Assembly: GCA_937941455.1 (NCBI GenBank)
Contig: CALDHM010000029.1
Location: 99,184 to 163,183, forward strand
DNA: 64,000 bases
Source: an uncultured Pirellulaceae bacterium
Lineage (GTDB): Bacteria > Planctomycetota > Planctomycetia > Pirellulales > Pirellulaceae
Direction: 5' to 3'
How positions within the stretch are numbered: the first letter of the stretch is position 1; the number at the start of each line of letters is the position of its first letter. The position numbers and the translations under genes are program-made. Below the pieces are notes generated by a model that ran no database searches, was not told where the DNA came from, and worked only from the letters and a program-made list of their open reading frames with translations. Shown here piece after piece: positions 27,002 to 35,673 of the stretch.

Positions 27002-29092
27002 ATGATGGGCAACATCGAAAAGATTCGGAATGTGGTTCTCTGCGGACACGGCGGATGCGGAAAAACAACCATAGCCGACTCTTTTTTGATGATGACCGGA
27101 GCCGTCAACGGCAAACATTCGGTCGATGACGGAACCAGCATCTGCGACTTCGATCCCGAAGAGAAAAAACACAAGTATTCGATTGAAGCTGCGATCACGC
27201 ATTTCGACTACGGCGGCTGCCATTTCAACGTGATCGATACGCCAGGATATCCCGATTTCATTGGCCAGGTCGCCGGATCCATACGGGCCGTCGAAAATGC
27301 ACTGATCGTCGTCAACGCGCATTCGGGCATTCAAGTCAACACCCGCCGCGTGTTCCGGATGGCCGGTGAGGCGGGCCTCGGCCGCATGATCGTGATCAAC
27401 AAGGTCGATGATGAGAATCTCGATTTACCCAAATTACTGTCCAACATCGAAGACGTCTTTGGCCCGCAGTGTGTCATGCTGAACGTTCCCGTGGGCGTCG
27501 GCCCCAACTTCAAAGGGGTCATCAGCACGCTCAAACTGCCCGCCGACACCGCGGGAGCGGCTGTCGATCCGAAACCAATCGCCGATCGGCTGATGGAATC
27601 GATCGTCGAGGTTGACGATCAGGCTATGGAACGCTATTTCGAGGGGCAGATTCCGAGCGAGGAAGAAATCCATCGGCTGATCGTCGAGGCCGTCAAGACA
27701 GGTACGCTGATCCCGATCGTCTGTTGCGCCGCCAAGTCTCACACGGGTTTGAAAGAAATTTTGGATGCGATGGTCCTTTGCGGACTAGCTCCCGACGACT
27801 TCCCCCGTACTTTCGGCGAAGATGAGAAAAAAATCGTTGTCCAGCCTGGTAACAACGGTTTGGTTGCTCAAGTTTTTCGTACGCGAATCGACCCCTTCGT
27901 TCAAAAGCTGAGCTTTATCCGCGTGTTCAGCGGAGAATTGAAACGCGACGACAGCGTACACACTTCGTCGTCACGAAAAAACCTCAAAATGGGTGCGCTG
28001 CTTCGGGTGCAAGGAGAGCATACGACGCCCATCGATGTCGCCGGCCCCGGGGATATTGTGGCGGTCGCCAAGATGGAGGACCTGCACACGTCGACGTGTC
28101 TTGGTAACGTCGAATTGCCGCCAATCAGTTTTCCCAAGCCGATGGTGGGGCTGGCCGTTGCCCCCAAGTCCCGCGGCGACGAAACCAAACTCTCCAGCGC
28201 GTTGCACAAGGTGGTCGAAGAAGACCCGACGTTTCACCTCGATCGCGACCCACAAACCAAGGAACTGGTCATGACCGGAATGAGCGAACTGCACCTCACC
28301 GTAATCCAGGAACGTCTGCATCGCCGGGACAAACTCGACGTCGAAACCAAACCTCCGCGGATCGCCTTCCGTGAGACCATCACAGGTAAGGCAGAGGGAA
28401 GCTATCGCCACAAAAAACAATCGGGGGGACGCGGACAATTCGGAGAGGTGCATATCCGCATGCAACCTTTGCCCCGCGGCACAGATATCGCGAAATTCGC
28501 GGTCAAGGAAAATTTCCACTCGATGAAGGAGTATCACTACGACGAAAAATCGAACTTCTTGTGGATCGATTCGATCGTCGGCGGCACGATTCCCGGCAAC
28601 TTCATGCCGGCGGTCGGCAAGGGCTTTGCCGAGCGAATCGCCAGTGGTGTGATCGCGGGATATCCGGTTCAGGACCTGTGTATTGAGGTCCATTTCGGCA
28701 AATACCACGATGTCGACAGTAGCGAAGCAGCTTTTAAAACGGCAGCACGTCAAGTGTTTAAGCAGGTCTTTTTGCAAGCCAAACCAACGTTGCTGGAGCC
28801 CATCGTTAAGATGGAGATTACTGTCCCCGAAAAGAATGTGGGAGATATCTTCAGTGATATGTCCAGCCGCAACGGGCGGGTCTCCGGGAGCGACAGCGTT
28901 GGCGGAAGCATGACGGTCGTTTACTGCGAAGTTCCTCTGCGCGAGGTGACCACCTACGCTCGGACACTTTCGAGTATCACCGGAGGTATGGGCAGTTTCA
29001 CCATGGAGTTCCATCATTACGATACGATGCCGGCGAACATCCAGCAGGAAGTCATCGCCAAGGCTAACCTCAGGGAAGAAGAGGAAGAATAA
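27002..29092 (+). CDS. Elongation factor G-like GTPase (EF-G paralogue)
   Basis: A 696-residue protein with the five-domain layout of EF-G. The P-loop is GHGGCGKTTIADSF at the start, G3 is FNVIDTPGYPDF near residue 80 and G4 is INKVD near 135. Domain II follows, and domains III-V include GRGQFGEVHIRMQPL and TPGNF-like sequence (GGTIPGNFMPAV). The G3 motif has Tyr where canonical EF-G has the catalytic His (DTPGH), and the P-loop differs from AHVDAGKTT. This points to the EF-G2/EF-G-like group, whose members often do not serve as the main translocase. It is not next to str-operon genes (rpsL, rpsG, tuf), which also argues for a paralogue. A second ATG at 27005 is equally possible. Confidence 0.9.
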   Translation: MMGNIEKIRNVVLCGHGGCGKTTIADSFLMMTGAVNGKHSVDDGTSICDFDPEEKKHKYSIEAAITHFDYGGCHFNVIDTPGYPDFIGQVAGSIRAVENALIVVNAHSGIQVNTRRVFRMAGEAGLGRMIVINKVDDENLDLPKLLSNIEDVFGPQCVMLNVPVGVGPNFKGVISTLKLPADTAGAAVDPKPIADRLMESIVEVDDQAMERYFEGQIPSEEEIHRLIVEAVKTGTLIPIVCCAAKSHTGLKEILDAMVLCGLAPDDFPRTFGEDEKKIVVQPGNNGLVAQVFRTRIDPFVQKLSFIRVFSGELKRDDSVHTSSSRKNLKMGALLRVQGEHTTPIDVAGPGDIVAVAKMEDLHTSTCLGNVELPPISFPKPMVGLAVAPKSRGDETKLSSALHKVVEEDPTFHLDRDPQTKELVMTGMSELHLTVIQERLHRRDKLDVETKPPRIAFRETITGKAEGSYRHKKQSGGRGQFGEVHIRMQPLPRGTDIAKFAVKENFHSMKEYHYDEKSNFLWIDSIVGGTIPGNFMPAVGKGFAERIASGVIAGYPVQDLCIEVHFGKYHDVDSSEAAFKTAARQVFKQVFLQAKPTLLEPIVKMEITVPEKNVGDIFSDMSSRNGRVSGSDSVGGSMTVVYCEVPLREVTTYARTLSSITGGMGSFTMEFHHYDTMPANIQQEVIAKANLREEEEE

Positions 29093-29178
29093 ACGAGATC
29101 CGCGAGTGCTAAGGTGAATAGACTGCGCGTCCCGAGAACCCTTGACCGCGTCATCTCGCAATCCCCTTGAGAATTGCC

Positions 29179-29577
29179 ATGAAACTGCTTCACGGTGCCT
29201 TTTCGATAATTTTCGTGATCATGGCCGTGCTACAGTACAACGACCCCGATCCGCATGTTTGGGGAATTTATTATCTGTTGGCGGCCGTCGGCGCCGGTTT
29301 TTGCGCCGTAGGGCGCGGTTGTCGACCATTGGCATGGATTTGCATCGGAGCGAGCTTTATTTTTTTGTTGCAGACAGCCCCAGGATTATCGGCGAACTTT
29401 TATCATCCCGAAGGTCCTGCAATCGGCAGTATGTCGGACGCGCGGCCAGAAATCGAACAGACGCGAGAGTTCGGCGGGGCCATGGTGGTGCTGATTTGGG
29501 CACTGTTGGCGATCGCAGGTCGTATCACCTCGACGATTACTTTTCAATCTTCTAATGTTCAATCTTCACCCCAGTGA
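29179..29577 (+). CDS. Small membrane protein of the TMEM220 family
   Basis: A 132-residue protein with about four hydrophobic segments. It has the motif MAVLQYNDPDPHVWGIYYLL near the N-terminus, which matches the short Q-x-NDPDP-x-x-W signature of TMEM220-like proteins. The function of the family is unknown. The ATG at 29179 is used; the frame extends four codons upstream. Its last codons overlap the end of the convergent YacP-like gene by 19 bp. It lies 86 bp after the EF-G paralogue and may be transcribed with it. Confidence 0.75.
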   Translation: MKLLHGAFSIIFVIMAVLQYNDPDPHVWGIYYLLAAVGAGFCAVGRGCRPLAWICIGASFIFLLQTAPGLSANFYHPEGPAIGSMSDARPEIEQTREFGGAMVVLIWALLAIAGRITSTITFQSSNVQSSPQ

Positions 29578-30095
29578 AATCCGAACTCTTTGAGCCAAGC
29601 CTGTTTTTCTTCCTCAGTAAGCAGATCAGAGCGTTTCGAATCGTCGCAATTATCATCAACATCTACCGTTGTTTCACGATGCCGCGAATCTTCCAATTCG
29701 TCAAGCCAATCCAAGCAGTTGATATACGACGAACCACGCTGCCTCGCCGCTTCCTGCACCTCGCGGTCGCTGGAGACCACCAGCATTTGCTGCGGTGCAG
29801 AGGAACACATCAGCAAGTTGACAATCATTTGGTCGGCGGTTTCAAAATCGGTCGAAAACAGCACCTTCAAGCCATGATGGACGTACCGATCGCGATCAAG
29901 CGTTTCGACATCCCAACTGCTGTCGAAAATGACCATCGTCCGGTCTCGCAGATCGGAGGTCAAATGTTTGGCTAGCCGGGCCAGCAACTCCTGACGAGCT
30001 CGCTCCAGATTGCCCGGCGCCGACAACTTGCGAGCGCTGAAGACTTGGTGCAGCAGGTTGTAGCCGTCGATGATAACCTGCAATTTCAAAGACAT
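29559..30095 (-). CDS. YacP-type NYN-domain nuclease
   Basis: A 178-residue protein starting MSLKLQVIIDGYNLLHQVF, the conserved start of the PIN-like NYN domain. Further acidic metal-binding positions appear in TMVIFDSSW, STDFETADQMIVNLL and MLVVSSDREVQEAARQRGSS. Related YacP/Rae1 proteins are ribonucleases that cleave mRNA on the ribosome or process rRNA. The C-terminal 40 residues are acidic and end WLKEFGFHWGED, a tail common in bacterial YacP homologues. The ATG at 30095 fits the domain start. It is divergent from cysE. Confidence 0.85.
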   Translation of the reverse strand: MSLKLQVIIDGYNLLHQVFSARKLSAPGNLERARQELLARLAKHLTSDLRDRTMVIFDSSWDVETLDRDRYVHHGLKVLFSTDFETADQMIVNLLMCSSAPQQMLVVSSDREVQEAARQRGSSYINCLDWLDELEDSRHRETTVDVDDNCDDSKRSDLLTEEEKQAWLKEFGFHWGED

Positions 30096-30187
30096 GCGAT
30101 CAGCCACGCTTTCCACTTTCCGAAACTCCCATCTTAAGTCAAAATGCGGAGATTCGAAAGTTCCTCCGTTTTCGGCAGTTCTTCGTG

Positions 30188-31111
30188 ATGAGCGAAATCC
30201 TCATTCAAAAAATCATGGCCTGCCTGGCCGACCAGCGGGAGGCGATTCGCCTCCAGCGCTGCGATGCCCTAGGCTCAAGCCAGAATATCGAACGTCTCTT
30301 GGACTTGTTTCGCGTCATCGCGTTTCCTGGATTGACGCTCCGCGATCCCACGGATCCTCGCGAACTCCATGACCTGCTTATCGGTGCCTTGTCTCAGTTC
30401 CGCGACCAACTGATCGGGTTGGCAAGTTGGACCATGCGGCAAACGTCCGAAACTATCGCCGATTCTTCGATTCGCGTCTCTGCCGAAGCTAAAATCGATG
30501 CGATCCTTGAAAAACTCGCCGACTTGATTTCTCTACTCCACCAAGATGTCCGAGCCGCCTGCGACGGCGACCCGGCCTGCACTGGACCGCAAGAGGTCGT
30601 TATCTGCTATCCCGGCTTCCGAGCGACCATGTTGTATCGCCTGTCCCATTTACTCTACCATCACGACTTGAAACTGATGGCTCGAATGCTGTCGGAATGG
30701 GGGCATTCGGTGACGGGAATCGACATTCATCCCGGCGCGACGATCGGCCACCATTTTTTCATCGATCATGGTACGGGAGTGGTGATCGGAGAAACAGCGG
30801 ATGTGGGTAACCATGTCAAAATTTATCAGGGAGTCACCCTAGGAGCATTGAGCTTCACCAAGGATGACTACGGGAGAGTCATTCGAGAGGCGAAGCGCCA
30901 TCCGACAATCGAAGATCATGTGGTGATCTACGCCGGAGCGACGGTGTTAGGTGGCACGACCGTAATCGGACATCACTCCATCATCGGTGGGAGCGTCTGG
31001 GTCACCAATTCCGTCGCTCCCTACTCCACGGTGGTGATGGAAAAGCCCAGGCTAAAAATCCGCAGCCAGAATGAGTTGGCAACTCCTTCGGTGGTCGACT
31101 ATCAGATTTGA
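30188..31111 (+). CDS. cysE: Serine O-acetyltransferase
   Basis: CysE makes O-acetylserine from serine and acetyl-CoA for cysteine synthesis. The 307-residue protein has an N-terminal helical domain of about 160 residues and then a left-handed beta-helix of hexapeptide repeats. The signature run includes GIDIHPGATIGHHFFIDHG, GVVIGETADVGNHVKIYQGV and PTIEDHVVIYAGATVLGGTT, with the catalytic His in the HPGA and DHG motifs. The long N-terminal domain and RHPTIEDHV loop are like the EpsC-type enzyme of many non-enteric bacteria. The ATG at 30188 is used; a GTG lies directly before it. Confidence 0.92.
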   Translation: MSEILIQKIMACLADQREAIRLQRCDALGSSQNIERLLDLFRVIAFPGLTLRDPTDPRELHDLLIGALSQFRDQLIGLASWTMRQTSETIADSSIRVSAEAKIDAILEKLADLISLLHQDVRAACDGDPACTGPQEVVICYPGFRATMLYRLSHLLYHHDLKLMARMLSEWGHSVTGIDIHPGATIGHHFFIDHGTGVVIGETADVGNHVKIYQGVTLGALSFTKDDYGRVIREAKRHPTIEDHVVIYAGATVLGGTTVIGHHSIIGGSVWVTNSVAPYSTVVMEKPRLKIRSQNELATPSVVDYQI

Positions 31112-31361
31112 CGTTATGATACAGCAGTCAGTTAGGCGAACTGTGAACGGGTCGCGTCTATTCTTCGTAGAACGTTCAGGGCACTCGATCGCACTTCACA
31201 GCCGGGCGATCGTTCAGAGCAAGCAGCCCACCGCCTCGAACTCAGCGGCAAGTCGCGAAGGCGGACGAAACCAGCCCCTGGACGCAAGCACGGGCACCGG
31301 TCAGACCTCAGCAAAAAGAATTTAGAGTCGTTTCAAAACAAGCAACAGCCTCGCTGGTACC

Positions 31362-32498
31362 ATGAGTCTACAACCCGAAACCGAAAAACGAGACGTATGG
31401 CTGCACGTGCACGTTCCCAAAGCAGGTGGTTCGACACTCCGCCAGCTGATGAACCGCAACTTTGGAAAGGGATACTACAATTCCAGTTCGCTACTGGAAA
31501 CGAAACAGTACACCTTGGCAGACGTAAGCGAGATCATTCGATGCCACCCGCATGTCCGCTGCATGTCCGACCACAAGTTGTCACTCGAACTACCGTATTT
31601 TCACGACCATGCGAATGTTTACGCTATTTGCTACGTGCGTGATCCTATCGAGCGATTCATTTCCCGATATTTTTTCCACAGGCACTTCGAAGAAGTGGCC
31701 TGTATCGCGCAACGCCTGACCTTCCGCGATTTTGCCAACGCCGAATTAGTGGATCAGTTCGCCCATCCGCAAACTAATAGTCAGATCTACTTCTTGAACG
31801 GGGGAGTTTCATTCGACGATTTGGGACCGATCCACCGCGCCATCGAAACAGGCCGTTGTTATTTGTTTCCGATCGAAAGATTCGATGAGTCCTGCGTTTT
31901 TCTCGAGAAACGCTTTCCCCAACATTTCAGCGATTTATCCTATGTTCGAGCCAACGTTTCCAAAAAAGACGCATCGATTGCCGACGAGGATCGTGAGTTC
32001 GTGACGCAATATCTCAAACGAGACTACCCTGTCTTCGAACTAGCCAACGCCGAACTCGATCGCTGGCTTGCGGAAACCTTCACGCCGGACGAATTGCACG
32101 CTGCTCTGGAAGATTTTCGCGACCGATGCTCGCGAAGATATCACAACTTCCATCCGCCCCGCCCCCGCTCCGTTTCGCCGTCTGCGTCGCAGGATGATGC
32201 ATCAACGAATCGAGCAGAGTCTGTTCAACCCGTATCGCAGGAATCCAAGGAGCTGTCGGCGAACAACCAAAATAGCGAAATTCCGCCGGGTACAAATGCC
32301 GTGGGAAACCCGCACGGCGAAAAGATGATTTCCGCGAATGTTTCAGTCCCGAGCGAAGAATCTAGCAACATCGATTCAACCGACGCGCGAAACGTCGCGG
32401 CCTTGCCCGGAGATTCCCATGCTCGGTTACTCCGCTCTCCAACTGCCGAACCGAATTCAGGAGATGATCGGCAAAACGATCCCACGCCGATTCCCTAA
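31362..32498 (+). CDS. Sulfotransferase with a long disordered tail
   Basis: A 378-residue protein of the PAPS-dependent sulfotransferase family 2 type. The 5'-phosphosulfate loop is LHVHVPKAGGSTLRQLMN near residue 15. The 3'-phosphate region is ICYVRDPIERFISRYFFHRH near residue 90, and the catalytic fold continues to about residue 260. It probably moves a sulfate from PAPS to a carbohydrate hydroxyl. Planctomycetes carry many such genes, and substrates are rarely known. The last 110-120 residues are rich in Ser, Asn, Pro and Glu with no hydrophobic pattern, so they are probably disordered, which is unusual for this enzyme. A bidirectional terminator follows. Confidence 0.82.
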   Translation: MSLQPETEKRDVWLHVHVPKAGGSTLRQLMNRNFGKGYYNSSSLLETKQYTLADVSEIIRCHPHVRCMSDHKLSLELPYFHDHANVYAICYVRDPIERFISRYFFHRHFEEVACIAQRLTFRDFANAELVDQFAHPQTNSQIYFLNGGVSFDDLGPIHRAIETGRCYLFPIERFDESCVFLEKRFPQHFSDLSYVRANVSKKDASIADEDREFVTQYLKRDYPVFELANAELDRWLAETFTPDELHAALEDFRDRCSRRYHNFHPPRPRSVSPSASQDDASTNRAESVQPVSQESKELSANNQNSEIPPGTNAVGNPHGEKMISANVSVPSEESSNIDSTDARNVAALPGDSHARLLRSPTAEPNSGDDRQNDPTPIP

Positions 32499-32525
32499 AC
32501 CGATCGGAGCAACGGATCTTGCACG

Positions 32526-32554
32526 AAAAAACGCCCGGGATGCTCGGGCGTTTT
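32526..32554. terminator. Bidirectional rho-independent terminator
   Basis: The stem is CGCCCGG...CTCGGGCG with flanking A and T runs: AAAAAACGCCCG on the left and CGGGCGTTTT on the right. It lies between the convergent sulfotransferase and the small HTH-like gene and can serve both strands. The U-run is longer on the minus strand. Confidence 0.85.
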
Positions 32555-32585
32555 CAAGACGAATGATCGGTCCTTCGTTGGCTAA

Positions 32586-32984
32586 TTAGCTTGTCAAGTC
32601 GACGTAGCAGTCAATGGCTCGTTTCGCCTTCTCGATGCTGCCCGCTTTGGTAACGAACTCTTTCACAAGGTGCAGGTCAGCAACTTGCAAGTTATTGCCA
32701 ACAGCCTTCTTCTTTCCGGCCAGGCGACCACGTTTGGCAACAACGACGCCTGTTGCATCGACTTTAGCCGCCAACCGTGATTTGCGGCGGCGACGTCTTG
32801 GTTTCAACCCGAGTTTCTTGCGGTATTGCGAAATGATGGTGCTGACATATCCTGGGTCGACCTCGACGCCGCGCTTGCTGAGCGCTTCAGCAATCACTTT
32901 CGGCTTTTGTGTGGTGTCCTTGTCAAACTCGCTGCGGATTTCTTGCGAAACATTGACTTCGTCGGTAGTCTTTTTTCTGGCCAC
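32586..32984 (-). CDS. Small basic protein with HTH-like N-terminus
   Basis: A 132-residue protein that I recognise only as a type seen in planctomycetes. Residues about 10-55 (IRSEFDKDTTQKPKVIAEAL, then GVEVDPGYVSTIISQYRKKL) look like a small helix-turn-helix. A very basic hinge (KPRRRRRKSRL) follows, then a helical C-terminal part (VADLHLVKEFVTKAGSIEKA). The composition suggests DNA or RNA binding. No catalytic motif is present. The gene stands alone and converges with the sulfotransferase across a terminator. Confidence 0.7.
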   Translation of the reverse strand: MARKKTTDEVNVSQEIRSEFDKDTTQKPKVIAEALSKRGVEVDPGYVSTIISQYRKKLGLKPRRRRRKSRLAAKVDATGVVVAKRGRLAGKKKAVGNNLQVADLHLVKEFVTKAGSIEKAKRAIDCYVDLTS

Positions 32985-33149
32985 TTTGACCTCCTCGAAT
33001 TTCCAAAGAAAAGATTTAGGCTAATATGCTCTTAGCCAACGGTGAATAGCATCGAAATCCAGCATCCCTCGCCCCTACTAATCGTCGTTCTGTGAATTTC
33101 GATCGCTCATTTAATCATAAACAACAATTAGTAAATGTAAAACACCCAG

Positions 33150-35639
33150 TCACATCAATTTTTGAGAAATAGCGATCATCGCTAATATTAAAACCGTTAT
33201 GACGGTCGCTATGGTAACCAAAAACTCGATTCGGTTTATTAATGGTGCTGGTTTCAGCGTCAACATTCCAGACTCACCGTTCAGCTCTACACTCAGAAAT
33301 AGCCCACTTTCAAGCGGTTTAAGCTTTTGAGCTTCTTCGTGATGGTCATCCCATTCAAGCTCCCAATTCGTGTCATATCGCTGAGGAATTACTAAAATTC
33401 CCCGCATTGAAGCATCGACGGAAACCCTAATGGCATGCGAATCGATCCGATGTGCTAAAATCAAAAGTTGATCTGTCGCGGCGAGATTGGCCGCAATTCC
33501 GCTTCCAGGACGTCGACCATCCTCACAATCAGAATGATTGGTTTCGCCCCCACTTTGTTTTGCTGAAAATACATCTGATTTCCCGCTCTGTGACATTTTG
33601 ACCCGAAATAAACACGTTCCGAAAGGCGAAGCATTGAAGGTCTTTCGCCAATCTCCGTGGCTGGTTTCTGACAAACCCACTCCGCTGTTATTATTTTCCG
33701 AAAATTTTTGAATTGTATTATTAGAAACCGGCCCGAATGATTGGCGAACGTGTTGTCGAGCCAACAAATGAAATTTCGGCATAAGCCGTTCCGCTTGCCA
33801 TACCACGATTTCGGCAAGTCGGTTTTCTGATCCCACATCAGCCCACTCTGGACGGACGGCTCCTACGGCCGTCGCATCCATCGGCCAATCGCAAGCATCT
33901 TGCTGTCTAGTCGCGACGCGCAATTCATTTTCGATTTCCTCCATAACCGATTGCTTGACAAATGGAAGCAACGTCGAATTGGCCGAAAAGATGTCCAACA
34001 TCGCCAGAAAACAAACCAAACTGGCCGAATCGCGAATTTTTTTTACTGACGGACCAAAAATGATCCAGAGCAACATCAACATGAAGATGGATGAGACGGA
34101 TATGGCCCAAGTCACCTGCGCTTTCGCTACCTCGACATCGAGGGGACCAAAGCAAATATCATGCACATCAAAATCGAACGATTTCTGAAATCCATTGAGT
34201 TGAAACCACTGCGCAAAAGCGAGTGATATTAAAACAAATCCGATCACCAGCAAGAGAACTGATCTGCAACGCCCGCGAACAACTTTTGGACCATGCAAGG
34301 CCGCGAGCAGCGCAATCGCCAGTGTGGCAAGGGGGAAAAGTTTAGCCGGATAGCGAAACGCGCCGAAGCCAGGCACGATCGACACCGCGAACCAATACAC
34401 TCCACCGACTTGATTGCCGATCTGCTCGGGAATACTCACCTGCATTTCCCGCAGCAACCAAACAAGTCCGTACCATCCGAACGATGCACAAGCAGCAAGA
34501 CTACCCCAAGCAATGACCCAAATGGATCGGGAATTCCACCGATGTAATAAACCGACTAAAGCGAAAAAACTAACGGTAATTCCTTGATACAACGAAGCGT
34601 GCCACATTCGTTCCGCGCCCGGAAAGGCGTCGATCCACCGAGAGTGAACCGGGTACAGTCGTCCGGACACATTGGGCCATAGCAACTCCCAGAGCGTCCA
34701 AGGTGGTTGACTGAATTGATAGATGGCATCGTGGTGCGTTCCGCTGATCGGAGTATTCCAAATCGAACTATGCCGCGATGGATTTCCGGGTTTTTCCATC
34801 ACCAGGCCACTGCGCCAGATCGTCGGCACCGACCGGTCTTGCATTCGTTCACTTGCTGAAACCATGCGCCAGGTTGCCACCCATTGAACGGCGCTCAGAC
34901 CGGCTGCAACCAAGGCGATCAGCGAGCCATGACAGACCAAACGCCAAACAAAATGCATCCGTCGACGGCGAAACAGGATTCGATACCCGCCCCAAGCCAG
35001 CACGGTCGCAGCCACCAGCATGATCGTAACGACGGCCATTTGGATATCGCCCCCGAGGACCATGAGCGCCGTGAAGACTCCAGCGGCAACGCCCCACGCC
35101 GCTTGACCTTTGCCCAGCGTGCGCCAAATCGCTCCCATTGCCCACGGCAACCATGCAGCGCTGACTAGATAAATTACATTGGTAGCTTGAAATACTACCG
35201 GCCCGGAAAATCCGTACGATATTCCGGCCATCAAGCTCCAGACGGATCGCGCTCCCATCCATCGCGCCGCGTAAAATCCCCCCAGCGCGGCCAAAAAAAT
35301 ATGAAGCGCCTGATAAAGGGCGAACCGATGCGTGAATGATAACCCCGGAATTTTCAGGATGATTTTTACGGGATAGAGCAGGGCACTGGTCGCATCGGCC
35401 AACAAGGAATAGCCGAATTCGTCATAGGGATTCCAGAGCGGTAGACCTTGTTCAGCGCATTCCTGTTCGATCCAACCGTACAACGGCCAATACAAATAGG
35501 CCGAATCGCGATAGATCGCCGCGCTGTGCCCCGACCAAAGCGGCCAACAAAACAGGAGCCAGAACAAAACAATGGCAAGTAGTGCCGGAAAGTCCGTAGG
35601 CGATCTTTTGGAAAATAGGGTCACGCCTCCACTGACCAT
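33150..35639 (-). CDS. YfhO-type multi-pass membrane protein
   Basis: An 829-residue integral membrane protein with about 12-13 hydrophobic segments. It starts with the N-terminal pattern of the YfhO/glycosyltransferase-like family (DSAYLYWPLYGW..., GLPLWNPYDEFGYSLLADAT, HIFLAALGGFYAARWMGA). The C-terminal 250 residues form a soluble domain followed by one last membrane helix. YfhO proteins are implicated in glycosylation of lipoteichoic acid or lipids in Bacillus and act with undecaprenyl-phosphate sugars, but the role here is unknown. The C-terminal half (33.1-34.2 kb) looks more AT-rich than its neighbours. The gene lies just downstream of the DUF1501 gene and may share its transcript. Confidence 0.75.
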   Translation of the reverse strand: MVSGGVTLFSKRSPTDFPALLAIVLFWLLFCWPLWSGHSAAIYRDSAYLYWPLYGWIEQECAEQGLPLWNPYDEFGYSLLADATSALLYPVKIILKIPGLSFTHRFALYQALHIFLAALGGFYAARWMGARSVWSLMAGISYGFSGPVVFQATNVIYLVSAAWLPWAMGAIWRTLGKGQAAWGVAAGVFTALMVLGGDIQMAVVTIMLVAATVLAWGGYRILFRRRRMHFVWRLVCHGSLIALVAAGLSAVQWVATWRMVSASERMQDRSVPTIWRSGLVMEKPGNPSRHSSIWNTPISGTHHDAIYQFSQPPWTLWELLWPNVSGRLYPVHSRWIDAFPGAERMWHASLYQGITVSFFALVGLLHRWNSRSIWVIAWGSLAACASFGWYGLVWLLREMQVSIPEQIGNQVGGVYWFAVSIVPGFGAFRYPAKLFPLATLAIALLAALHGPKVVRGRCRSVLLLVIGFVLISLAFAQWFQLNGFQKSFDFDVHDICFGPLDVEVAKAQVTWAISVSSIFMLMLLWIIFGPSVKKIRDSASLVCFLAMLDIFSANSTLLPFVKQSVMEEIENELRVATRQQDACDWPMDATAVGAVRPEWADVGSENRLAEIVVWQAERLMPKFHLLARQHVRQSFGPVSNNTIQKFSENNNSGVGLSETSHGDWRKTFNASPFGTCLFRVKMSQSGKSDVFSAKQSGGETNHSDCEDGRRPGSGIAANLAATDQLLILAHRIDSHAIRVSVDASMRGILVIPQRYDTNWELEWDDHHEEAQKLKPLESGLFLSVELNGESGMLTLKPAPLINRIEFLVTIATVITVLILAMIAISQKLM

Positions 35640-35673
35640 GTCGCCATTCCGCCTACTTATTCGAAGTCATCGA

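Noticed and set aside
27971..29161. Minus-strand open frame of 396 codons inside the EF-G-like gene
   Set aside because: It is a complementary shadow of a well-supported EF-G reading frame, with a Gly/Arg/Asp/His composition caused by codon bias and no family motif.
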